Positions 1 to 5,202 of a stretch of DNA of 5,202 nt are shown in pieces; the first letter of the stretch is position 1, and every line of letters starts with the position of its first letter. The translations under genes were made by a program, and so were the position numbers. The stretch is taken from assembly GCA_017999235.1 (NCBI GenBank), contig JAGOBN010000348.1, positions 1 through 5,202 on the forward strand, given 5' to 3'. Source of the DNA: Anaerolineales bacterium (GTDB taxonomy: Bacteria; Chloroflexota; Anaerolineae; Anaerolineales; UBA6663). The notes beneath the pieces are model-generated. The model had not been told where the DNA came from and did not search any database. It was given only the letters and a program-made list of their open reading frames with translations.

Positions 1-2
1 GC

Positions 3-674
3 GCGCTGGCGGCTTCGTTCACGGCCGCGCTGATCATCGGCGGGCCGCTGCTGCAAGCGCCGCTGCCCGCGCCGCTCGCGGCCCGCGCCCACTTGGCCGG
101 CCAACGCTTCCACCCCACGCCCGTGCCGCCCAGCGCCACGCCCACCCCTCTCCCCACCGCGACGCCCACGGCCACCCCGGAGCCGCTGCTGACGGCGACC
201 CCGATTCCGACCTTGTTTTCCGAATGGGAATCGTCGCTGCCGCTGCAGGGCGGCTGGAACGGCCTGGCGGAATGCTGGGGCGGTGTGCTGGCGCCGCAAG
301 GCACGGGCCGCTTCCAATGGCCCACGGACAAACGGTATTTGGTGGGCTGGGATTACCGCTACTGGCATCCCGGGCTGGATCTAGGCGGCGAGGTTGGGGA
401 TCCGCTGTATGCCGCCGATGCGGGGGTGGTGGTCTACGCCGGCTGGAACGTGTACGGGTTCGGCAACCTGGTGATCATTGACCACGGCAACGGCTGGCAC
501 ACGCTCTACGCGCATTTGAGCGAGACCCACGTGACGTGCGGCCAAGGGGTGACGCAGGGCGCCCTGCTGGGGCTGGCCGGCAGCACCGGCCGGTCCACCG
601 GCCCGCACTTGCATTTTGAGATGCGCCTGAACGGCGTCAACGTCAACCCCTGGGATTATCTGCCCGCGCCGTAG
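3..674 (+). CDS. M23 family (lysostaphin-type) zinc metallopeptidase, 5' end missing
   Basis: This is a probable cell-wall endopeptidase or peptidoglycan-binding factor acting outside the membrane. The frame is open from the left edge, so the gene starts before the window. The first in-window alternative start, TTG at 93, is unlikely because it would cut off the hydrophobic stretch AASFTAALIIGGPLL just before it, which looks like the end of a signal peptide or membrane anchor. Numbering from that TTG, residues 7-40 are a Pro/Thr-rich linker (22 of 34 residues are P or T). The peptidase domain covers about residues 88-190. It has the zinc-site motifs HPGLD (H92, D96) and HLH (H172, H174) plus the catalytic-type histidine in LYAHL (H141), followed by the family's GSTGRSTGPHLHFE block, so it should be active. 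Only two cysteines occur, C61 and C149. The gene converges on the methyltransferase gene, 29 bases away. The family is certain; the substrate is unknown. Confidence 0.93.
   Translation, partial: ALAASFTAALIIGGPLLQAPLPAPLAARAHLAGQRFHPTPVPPSATPTPLPTATPTATPEPLLTATPIPTLFSEWESSLPLQGGWNGLAECWGGVLAPQGTGRFQWPTDKRYLVGWDYRYWHPGLDLGGEVGDPLYAADAGVVVYAGWNVYGFGNLVIIDHGNGWHTLYAHLSETHVTCGQGVTQGALLGLAGSTGRSTGPHLHFEMRLNGVNVNPWDYLPAP
111..212 (+). repeat. Low-complexity TP-rich linker coding region
   Basis: This stretch encodes a run of TP, ATP and PTPT units between the hydrophobic N-terminal segment and the folded part of the M23 peptidase. The DNA is a loose repetition of CCCACGCC/GCGACGCC-type units. Such linkers act as extended spacers in exported proteins and are frequent in Chloroflexota surface proteins. 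The repeat number probably varies between relatives. Confidence 0.75.
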
Positions 675-681
675 GCGGCGG

Positions 682-697
682 CCGCCGAGTACGGCGG
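682..697 (+). terminator. GC hairpin in the convergent junction, possible terminator
   Basis: The 29 bases between the two converging stop codons contain a perfect six-pair all-GC stem, CCGCCG/CGGCGG, around the tetraloop AGTA. On the plus strand it is followed by GCGCCTTTAG, which has only a short, displaced T run. On the minus strand no T run follows. It could help end transcription of the peptidase gene or of the opposing operon, but it is not a textbook intrinsic terminator, and in DNA this GC-rich such stems arise by chance. Confidence 0.35.
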
Positions 698-703
698 GCG
701 CCT

Positions 704-1984
704 TTAGCGGCGCTTGAAGCGCGGGGGCGGCGGCGTCCGCGCCTGGTCCGGGACGCGGCCCAGCCACAACGTCACCCGCAGGCCGCCGTTGATGGTGGTC
801 AGCGATCGATTTGGATCAAAGGACAGGCCCGTGGCCCGGATCAGCTGCTCATCCGGGCTAAGCAGCGCCACCTGCCAGCCGGGACAGCGTTCGCGCAGCA
901 CATCGCCCAACGCCGAATACAGGCCGCGCACCGGCGACGGCCGACGGCTGTCTTCCCACGATCGGCCGCGCGCCTCCGCGCGCGGCGCAATCCGCAGCCC
1001 ATAGGGCGGATTCGTGATCACCCAACCCGGTGTGTCCGGCGGCTCAATGTCCGAGAAAGCCCGGCACTGAAACGTGATGTGCTCGATCACGCCGGCCCGG
1101 CGCGCATTGGAGCGCGCGGCCTCCACCGCCCCCTCATCCCGATCCGAGGCCATGATCACCAGCGGCGCCTTTGGCAGAACCGCGTTGGCCGCGCGCAGGA
1201 GCGCGTCCCAGGCGCCGGCCTGGTAACCCGGCCACTGCATAAACGCAAACCGCCGGCCGCGGCCCGGCGGAATGTTGAGCGCCAGCAGCGCAGCCTCGGT
1301 CAGGATGGTGCCGGAGCCGCAGAACGGGTCCAGCAGCGGCACCGCCAAAGGATTGTTGGATTCGCCCGGCACCTCGGCGGCCGGCTGGAGCGCCCCCGCC
1401 CATCCCGAGGCGATCAGCATCCCGGCCGCCAGCGTTTCGCGCAGCGGCGCCTTGGCCGTCGCCAGCCGGTACCCCCGGCGGTGCAGCAACTCCCCCGATG
1501 AATCGACGCTGACATAGCACTCGTCATCTTCCAGCCGGACGATGATGAGCTGGGCCGCCGGCGCGGTCTCGTCGTCCGGCGGCGGCTGTTGGGGCGGCGC
1601 CTGGCCCAGCCGCTCGCCAATGGCCAAGGCCACCCGCTCGGCCACCGCATCCGAGTGGTACAGCCGGGATTGGTGGCAGGTGGCGCGGATGGCCACCGCC
1701 TGGCCCGGCGCGATGAAGCGCTCCCAGGCCAGTTTGGCCGCGCGCTTCTGCAATTCCCAGAACTCTTCCGCGTGGAAGCGGCCCAGGCGCACCAGCACCC
1801 GGCTGGCGGTCCGCAAATGCAGATTGGCGCGATACAGGTCGGGGGGTTCGCCCGTGAACTCCACGCCGCCCGGCACCCGCTGGATCTCGGCCAGGCCCAG
1901 GGCGCGCATCTCCTGCTCTAAACAGCGTTCCAAACCGGGCGCGCAGGCCGCAAAGGCCTCCAGCCGGGAGAGTGGTTGATCCAT
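704..1984 (-). CDS. THUMP domain-containing class I SAM-dependent RNA methyltransferase (RlmL N-terminal-half / YpsC-like)
   Basis: This probably methylates guanine N2 in 23S rRNA, by analogy with the RlmL family (COG0116 type). Of the 426 residues, the N-terminal part (about 5-165) is the THUMP RNA-binding region. It ends in the family hallmark LHRRGYRL (167-174) and APLRETLAAGML (179-190). The Rossmann-fold methyltransferase part follows: SAM-binding motif DPFCGSGT (219-226), the acidic DRDEGAVEAARSNARRAG segment (281-298) and the catalytic NPPYG (325-329). The length fits the single-module form; the second methyltransferase module (RlmK) fused in E. coli RlmL is absent. Two lineage-specific-looking insertions are visible: a Pro-rich stretch at 129-143 and an Arg-rich stretch at about 334-353. 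The C-terminus is basic (PPPPRFKRR). The ATG at 1984 is three bases after the upstream reductase stop and has a good ribosome binding site. It is the last gene of the minus-strand operon. The family is secure; the exact target base is inferred. Confidence 0.92.
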   Translation of the reverse strand: MDQPLSRLEAFAACAPGLERCLEQEMRALGLAEIQRVPGGVEFTGEPPDLYRANLHLRTASRVLVRLGRFHAEEFWELQKRAAKLAWERFIAPGQAVAIRATCHQSRLYHSDAVAERVALAIGERLGQAPPQQPPPDDETAPAAQLIIVRLEDDECYVSVDSSGELLHRRGYRLATAKAPLRETLAAGMLIASGWAGALQPAAEVPGESNNPLAVPLLDPFCGSGTILTEAALLALNIPPGRGRRFAFMQWPGYQAGAWDALLRAANAVLPKAPLVIMASDRDEGAVEAARSNARRAGVIEHITFQCRAFSDIEPPDTPGWVITNPPYGLRIAPRAEARGRSWEDSRRPSPVRGLYSALGDVLRERCPGWQVALLSPDEQLIRATGLSFDPNRSLTTINGGLRVTLWLGRVPDQARTPPPPRFKRR

Positions 1985-1987
1985 CCG

Positions 1988-2833
1988 TTAGCCTTCTTTC
2001 GCGTCCAGCACTTCGTCTACGCCCCGCAAACGCGTCCGGAGCTCGCGCGCGGCGCGGCCCGGCGCCAGGGCCAGATCCCGCGCGCGCACCAAGCCCGCGG
2101 CGCGGCTGGAGCCCGGTTGGATATTCGGGCCGGGCTCGAGGCGCAGCGCGGCCAGCAGCCGCCGGCCGAATTCCCAGCGGTTGAGCGTTTGCGCGCCGCC
2201 GGCGTTGAGCGCCCCGGTGAGGTCTGGCCGGCCGGCCAGTTCCAGCAGCGCGGCCGCCAGATCGCCCACATGCACGGGATTGCGCCGCTCGTCGGTGAAC
2301 AAGGTAACGGGCGCGCCGGCGCGCACCGCCTCCACCAGCCAGCGCGTCTGATGATCCAGCGGGTTCAGACCCCAGATCAGCGACGGGCGGACGATGACGG
2401 CCGCGGGACACAGCGCTTGCACAAGCGCTTCGGCCCTGGCCTTGGCCTGGCCGTAATCGCCCAGCGGCGTCAGCGGCGCCGTATCCGCGTAGGGCGCCTG
2501 CTCGCCGTCAAAGACCAGATCGGTGGAGAGGTGGACCAGCCGCGCGCCCGTCTCCGCGGCGGCCCGCGCCAGATGCCGGGCGGCCGGCTCAATGGCCTGG
2601 ATCTGTTCGGGGGTGCGGTTGGAACAGGCGGTGTGAATGATCGCGTCCGGCCGGTGCGTTTGCACCACGGCGCGCACCGCCGCTTCATCGCGCAGGTCCA
2701 GCGCCACCGCGCGGCCGTCTTCAACGGCCACGGGCTGCACATGATAGGCGGCGATCAGTTCCCAGCCCGCGGCCTGCCCGGCCAGGCGCCGCCCGAGATG
2801 GCCGGCGGCGCCGGTCAGCAGCAGCCGGCTCAT
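1988..2833 (-). CDS. RmlD-like extended SDR family NAD(P)-dependent reductase
   Basis: This is a sugar-nucleotide-type reductase or epimerase relative, closest in motif style to dTDP-4-dehydrorhamnose reductase (RmlD). At 281 residues it is near the usual RmlD length. The N-terminal Rossmann motif is TGAAGHLG (7-14). An acidic DLRDEAAV segment follows at 46-53, then STDLVFDG at 103-110, matching the RmlD-type STDYVFDG that carries the active-site Ser/Thr. The catalytic pair is YxxxK (Y127, K131) within YGQAKARAE, followed by VRPSLIWG (148-155). The C-terminal RARDLAL and TRLRGVDEVL also fit the family. No other nucleotide-sugar genes are nearby, so a rhamnose role is unsupported and the substrate is unknown. 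Its ATG overlaps the rnc stop (ATGA), and no strong ribosome binding site is seen, so translational coupling to rnc is likely. Confidence 0.9.
   Translation of the reverse strand: MSRLLLTGAAGHLGRRLAGQAAGWELIAAYHVQPVAVEDGRAVALDLRDEAAVRAVVQTHRPDAIIHTACSNRTPEQIQAIEPAARHLARAAAETGARLVHLSTDLVFDGEQAPYADTAPLTPLGDYGQAKARAEALVQALCPAAVIVRPSLIWGLNPLDHQTRWLVEAVRAGAPVTLFTDERRNPVHVGDLAAALLELAGRPDLTGALNAGGAQTLNRWEFGRRLLAALRLEPGPNIQPGSSRAAGLVRARDLALAPGRAARELRTRLRGVDEVLDAKEG
1992..1999 (-). promoter_or_regulatory. Ribosome binding site of the THUMP methyltransferase gene
   Basis: AAAGAAGG lies seven bases before the ATG at 1984, inside the last codons of the upstream reductase gene. It supports the chosen start and independent loading of ribosomes despite the three-base gap between the genes. 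Confidence 0.7.
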
Positions 2834-3495
2834 GCCGGCCGTTCCAACCGCAGCAGGGCGGCCACCGCCGCCGCCTGTTCGGCCACGCGCTTGCTGGAGC
2901 CGCGGCCCTGGCCCCAGCTCTCGTCGCCAATAAAGACCTCGGCCGTGAACTCGCGCTCGTGATCGGGTCCGCTGTCATGCACGATGACGTAGCGCGGCGT
3001 CAGGCTGCGTTCCGCCTGCGCCCACTCCTGCAGCCGGCTCTTGGCGTCGTTGTCCATCTCCGCGGGCAGCACCTCATCCAGCACCGGCTGAAACAGCGGC
3101 TCGATAAAGACGCGCACCGCGTCAATGCCCGAGTCGAGAAAGTAGGCGCCCACCACCGCCTCAAACGTATCACACAACAGGGTCCGGCGCTGACGGCCGC
3201 CGCTCTCTTCCTCGCCCTTCCCCAGCCGCACCCGGTCGCCGATCCCCACCTGGCCGGCCAGGGCCGCCAGCTGCTCCGTCCGGACCAGCGCGGCCCGCAG
3301 CCGGGTCAGCCGGCCTTCCTTCATCTCCGGCAGGCGGTTGTACAGCAGCGCCGCCGCCAGAAAATCCAACACGGCGTCGCCCAGGAACTCCAGCCGCTCG
3401 TTGTCCTCAAAAACTTCGGGGTGTTCATTGAGATATGAGCGATGGGTCAGCGCCCGCTGCAGCAGCGAGGGGTCGCGAAATTCAGGAAAGGTCAT
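2830..3495 (-). CDS. rnc: Ribonuclease III
   Basis: This endonuclease cleaves double-stranded RNA and is used in rRNA precursor processing and mRNA turnover; it works as a dimer with magnesium. It is 221 residues, normal for bacterial RNase III. The nuclease domain spans about 1-145, with the signature ERLEFLGDAVL (33-43), and E36, D40, D109 and E112 in the positions of the metal ligands (E41, D45, D114, E117 in E. coli). E60 lies in the KEGRLTRLRAALV helix. The double-stranded RNA-binding domain covers about 151-218, with its conserved end GSSKRVAEQAAA (199-210). The ATG at 3495 is six bases after the fabF stop and lacks a clear Shine-Dalgarno sequence, so expression probably depends on coupling to fabF. 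The protein begins with the expected N-terminal helix leading into RALTHRSYLNE. The stop overlaps the next start by four bases. Confidence 0.97.
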   Translation of the reverse strand: MTFPEFRDPSLLQRALTHRSYLNEHPEVFEDNERLEFLGDAVLDFLAAALLYNRLPEMKEGRLTRLRAALVRTEQLAALAGQVGIGDRVRLGKGEEESGGRQRRTLLCDTFEAVVGAYFLDSGIDAVRVFIEPLFQPVLDEVLPAEMDNDAKSRLQEWAQAERSLTPRYVIVHDSGPDHEREFTAEVFIGDESWGQGRGSSKRVAEQAAAVAALLRLERPA

Positions 3496-3501
3496 GCGGC
3501 G

Positions 3502-4734
3502 CTAATCCGTAAACCGTTTGATGACCAGCACCGAGTTGTGGCCGCCAAAGCCGAAGGCGTTGCTCATGGCCACGTCCAGCTTGGTCTCGCGCGCCGTGTT
3601 GGGGATGTAATCCAGGTCACAGACCGGATCAGGCGTGTGGTAGTTGATGGTCGGCGGCAGAACGCCGTCGCGGATGGCCAGCGCGCACACGATCGCCTCT
3701 AACGCGCCCGTGGCGCCCATCATGTGGCCGGTCATGGATTTGGTGGACGAGACCGGGACGCGGTAGGCCAGGTCGCCGAAGGTCTTCTTGATGGCCGTCG
3801 TTTCCGAGGCGTCGTTGAGCGGCGTGGCGGTGCCGTGGGCGTTGATGTAGCCGACGGCTTCCAGGTTGACGCCCGCCAACGCCAGCGCCTGGCGCATGGC
3901 CGTCGAGCCGGCGCCGCCGCTTTCATCCGGCGCCGTGATGTGGTGGGCGTCGCCGGTGGCCGCGTAGCCGGCCAGCTCCCCCAGGATCACGGCGCCGCGC
4001 GCCTGGGCGTGTTCCAGCGCCTCCAGCACCAGCACGCCGGCGCCCTCGCCCATGACCACGCCGTCGCGGTCCTTGTCGAACGGGGTCGGCACGCCGTCCG
4101 TGCGGTGCGACATGGCGCCCAGCCGGTCGAAGCACGCCACGCCCACTTCCAGGGTGGTGGATTCGGCCGCGCCGGCCAAGGCCGCGTCCACCACACCCGC
4201 CCGGATCATCATCCAGGCCATGCCCAGCCCATCGGAGCCGGACGCGCACGCCGAGGCGATGGAGAAGTTCGGGCCTTGCGCGCCGGCGGCGATGGCGATC
4301 AGGCCGCCCGCGCCATTCGGCATCAGCATCGGCACCGAAAAGACGTTGACGCGGCGCGGCCCTTGCGCGTCCAGGGTGCGCACCGCTTCTTGAATGGTTT
4401 TCAGCCCGCCGATGGCGGAACTCACCAGGACGGCCACCCGGCCGGCGTTGGCCTCATTAATCACCAGACCGGATTGGGCCAGCGCTTCCTTGGCGGCCGC
4501 CATGCCCAGCTGCTGGTAGCGGTCGGTGCGGCGCACTTCCTTCACGCCCACCGCCTGGGCCGGGTCAAAATTCCGCACTTCGCCGGCCACCTTCACCGGG
4601 AAATTGGCGGTGTCGAAGAGCGTGATCGGGCCGATGCCGCTGCGGCCGTTGCGGAGGTTGTCCCAGGTTTCGGCCACGCTTAGGCCGCACGGGTTCACGG
4701 TCCCCAGTCCGGTAATGACGACTCGACGAGTCAT
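3502..4734 (-). CDS. fabF: 3-oxoacyl-[acyl-carrier-protein] synthase II (beta-ketoacyl-ACP synthase II)
   Basis: This cytoplasmic condensing enzyme of type II fatty-acid synthesis joins malonyl-ACP to an acyl chain by decarboxylative Claisen condensation. It is 410 residues, typical for FabF. The active-site cysteine is C163 in SACASG. The two histidines are H300 (NAHGT) and H337 (TGHMMGA), with the conserved lysine K332 just before the latter. The gating loop is GFGG (395-398). The N-terminus MTRRVVITGLGTVNP is the standard family start. The frame stays open upstream to 4944, but the ATG at 4734 is chosen because it has a strong ribosome binding site six bases away and the extra upstream residues are low-complexity antisense-type sequence overlapping the neighbouring gene. 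acpP is not immediately upstream; a PLP enzyme gene is, 26 bases away, and rnc follows after six bases. Confidence 0.97.
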   Translation of the reverse strand: MTRRVVITGLGTVNPCGLSVAETWDNLRNGRSGIGPITLFDTANFPVKVAGEVRNFDPAQAVGVKEVRRTDRYQQLGMAAAKEALAQSGLVINEANAGRVAVLVSSAIGGLKTIQEAVRTLDAQGPRRVNVFSVPMLMPNGAGGLIAIAAGAQGPNFSIASACASGSDGLGMAWMMIRAGVVDAALAGAAESTTLEVGVACFDRLGAMSHRTDGVPTPFDKDRDGVVMGEGAGVLVLEALEHAQARGAVILGELAGYAATGDAHHITAPDESGGAGSTAMRQALALAGVNLEAVGYINAHGTATPLNDASETTAIKKTFGDLAYRVPVSSTKSMTGHMMGATGALEAIVCALAIRDGVLPPTINYHTPDPVCDLDYIPNTARETKLDVAMSNAFGFGGHNSVLVIKRFTD

Positions 4735-4739
4735 AGCAT

Positions 4740-4746
4740 CCCTCCC
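4740..4746 (-). promoter_or_regulatory. Strong ribosome binding site of fabF
   Basis: GGGAGGG, with GGAGG six bases before the ATG at 4734, is the best Shine-Dalgarno sequence in the window. It fixes the fabF start. A second ATG at 4739 lies one base after GGAGG, too close to be used well, and would give only two codons (ATG CTA) before a TGA that overlaps the fabF ATG. Confidence 0.85.
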
Positions 4747-4754
4747 AAAATATC

Positions 4755-4768
4755 CGGCGTCTACGCCG
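4755..4768 (-). other. Small hairpin at the end of the PLP enzyme gene
   Basis: In the transcript CGGCG-UAGA-CGCCG forms a five-pair all-GC stem whose four-base loop carries the UAG stop codon of the upstream gene. It is followed by GAUAUUUUGGGAGG, that is, a four-U run and then the fabF ribosome binding site. It resembles a weak or partial intrinsic terminator or a structure that trims the message between the two genes. The stem is short, so this is tentative. Confidence 0.3.
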
Positions 4769-5201
4769 CGCTTTTCAGCCCATGGCCGGTTAACACCGCC
4801 ACCAGCGGACCGGTGACCTCGACGTCCGGCGGCAGCTCGGTGAGCGCCGCCCACACCACCGCGGCCGTCGGTTCCACATACAGGCCCTGGCGCGCCAACG
4901 CCGCGCGCGCCGGCAAAATGGCGTCTTCGTCCACCACCAGGCACGTGCCGCCGCTGGCGCGGATGGCCGCCAACACCGCGTCGCCGCGCACCGGCTGCAC
5001 CACGCGGATGCCTTCAGCGATCGTCGCGCCCTCGGTCACCCAGCCCAGCCCTTGCGCCCCAAAATGCTGCACCGCCCAGAGCGGCGCGCATGGCCGCGCC
5101 TGCACGCCGATCAGCCGGGGCAGCCGTGGAATCAGGCCGGCCGCCAGCAGCGCTTCAAAGCCGCGCTGCAGGCCCAGCAGCAGAGTCCCATGTCCCAGGG
5201 G
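4761..5201 (-). CDS. Threonine synthase-like PLP-dependent enzyme, C-terminal part only
   Basis: This is a fold-type II pyridoxal-phosphate enzyme, most like threonine synthase, which converts O-phosphohomoserine to threonine. Only the last 146 or so codons are in the window; the gene runs off the right edge. The visible part opens with PLGHGTLLLG, the glycine-rich loop type that holds the PLP phosphate, followed by the helix GFEALLAAGLI and LPRLIGVQA. Further on are TIAEGIRVVQPVR (residues 60-72 of the visible part), SGG (83-85), GLYVEPTAA (106-114) and the ending TGHGLK (138-143), all characteristic of the threonine synthase group. The GTG at 5105 is an internal valine, not the start, because family sequence continues upstream of it. 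The PLP-binding lysine lies outside the window. It is probably the upstream member of the operon containing fabF. Threonine synthase versus a paralogue of different substrate cannot be decided from this part. Confidence 0.88.
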   Translation of the reverse strand, partial: PLGHGTLLLGLQRGFEALLAAGLIPRLPRLIGVQARPCAPLWAVQHFGAQGLGWVTEGATIAEGIRVVQPVRGDAVLAAIRASGGTCLVVDEDAILPARAALARQGLYVEPTAAVVWAALTELPPDVEVTGPLVAVLTGHGLKSAA

Positions 5202-5202
5202 C

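Noticed and set aside
93..95. TTG as the start codon of the M23 peptidase
   Set aside because: The frame is open to the left edge and the residues before it form a hydrophobic export or anchor segment needed for a surface enzyme.
111..212. Tandem-repeat or CRISPR-like array
   Set aside because: The repetition is of degenerate Pro/Thr codons inside a coding frame, without uniform repeats and spacers.
1524..2411. Minus-strand open frame of 295 codons spanning the SDR/methyltransferase boundary
   Set aside because: It is out of frame with both intact genes and composed of Arg/Ala/Gly-rich low-complexity sequence, so it is a shadow frame and not a frameshifted gene.
1976..2962. Plus-strand open frame of 328 codons opposite the SDR and rnc genes
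   Set aside because: It lies antisense to two well-supported genes, has an Arg/Gln/Gly/His-rich composition with no recognisable domain, and is the kind of open antisense frame high-GC coding DNA produces.
3724..4683. Plus-strand open frame of 319 codons opposite fabF
   Set aside because: It is entirely antisense to fabF, His/Arg/Gly-rich with no domain motifs, and explained by third-position GC bias of fabF.
4731..4739. Two-codon ATG-CTA-TGA mini-frame overlapping the fabF start
   Set aside because: Its ATG is only one base from GGAGG, too close for efficient initiation; likely coincidental.
4746..4790. Possible promoter for fabF (TATTTT as a -10 element)
   Set aside because: No -35-like sequence lies 16-18 bases upstream, and a transcript from it would begin at or after the ribosome binding site.
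4735..4944. N-terminal extension of FabF to position 4944
   Set aside because: The extra 70 residues are Gly/Arg-rich, overlap the PLP enzyme coding sequence in another frame, and precede a standard FabF N-terminus with a strong ribosome binding site.

Overview
This 5.2 kb window is GC-rich and densely coded. It looks like chromosomal housekeeping DNA from a bacterium, most plausibly a member of the Chloroflexota (for example an Anaerolineae-type lineage). That placement is an inference. It rests mainly on the cell-surface M23 peptidase, whose hydrophobic N-terminal segment is followed by a Pro/Thr-rich TP-repeat linker, a style common in that phylum. High GC and tight gene packing agree with it, but a 16S or marker-gene search would be needed to settle it.

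Layout: positions 3-674 (+ strand) hold the 3' part of an M23 (lysostaphin-type) peptidase gene that begins before the window. After a 29-base convergent junction with a small GC hairpin, everything else is on the minus strand. In order of transcription (right to left) these genes are: a threonine synthase-like PLP enzyme, C-terminal part only (5201-4761); fabF, 3-oxoacyl-ACP synthase II (4734-3502); rnc, ribonuclease III (3495-2830); an RmlD-like extended SDR reductase (2833-1988); and a THUMP-domain RNA methyltransferase of the RlmL N-terminal-half/YpsC type (1984-704). Gaps are 26, 6, -4 and 3 bases, so these five genes very likely form one operon. No promoter is visible inside it, and its promoter must lie beyond the right edge.

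Functionally the operon mixes fatty-acid elongation (FabF), RNA processing (RNase III) and rRNA modification (the methyltransferase) with an amino-acid enzyme and an NAD(P)-dependent reductase. fabF next to rnc is a familiar pairing, but the usual acpP is not directly upstream of fabF; the PLP enzyme sits there instead. All genes with complete ends look intact, and the catalytic residues expected of FabF, RNase III, the M23 peptidase and the methyltransferase are present. There is no gene-free stretch over 300 bases, and I see no tRNA, rRNA, CRISPR array, insertion sequence or phage gene. I did not find a convincing new biological system here; the findings below are modest observations.
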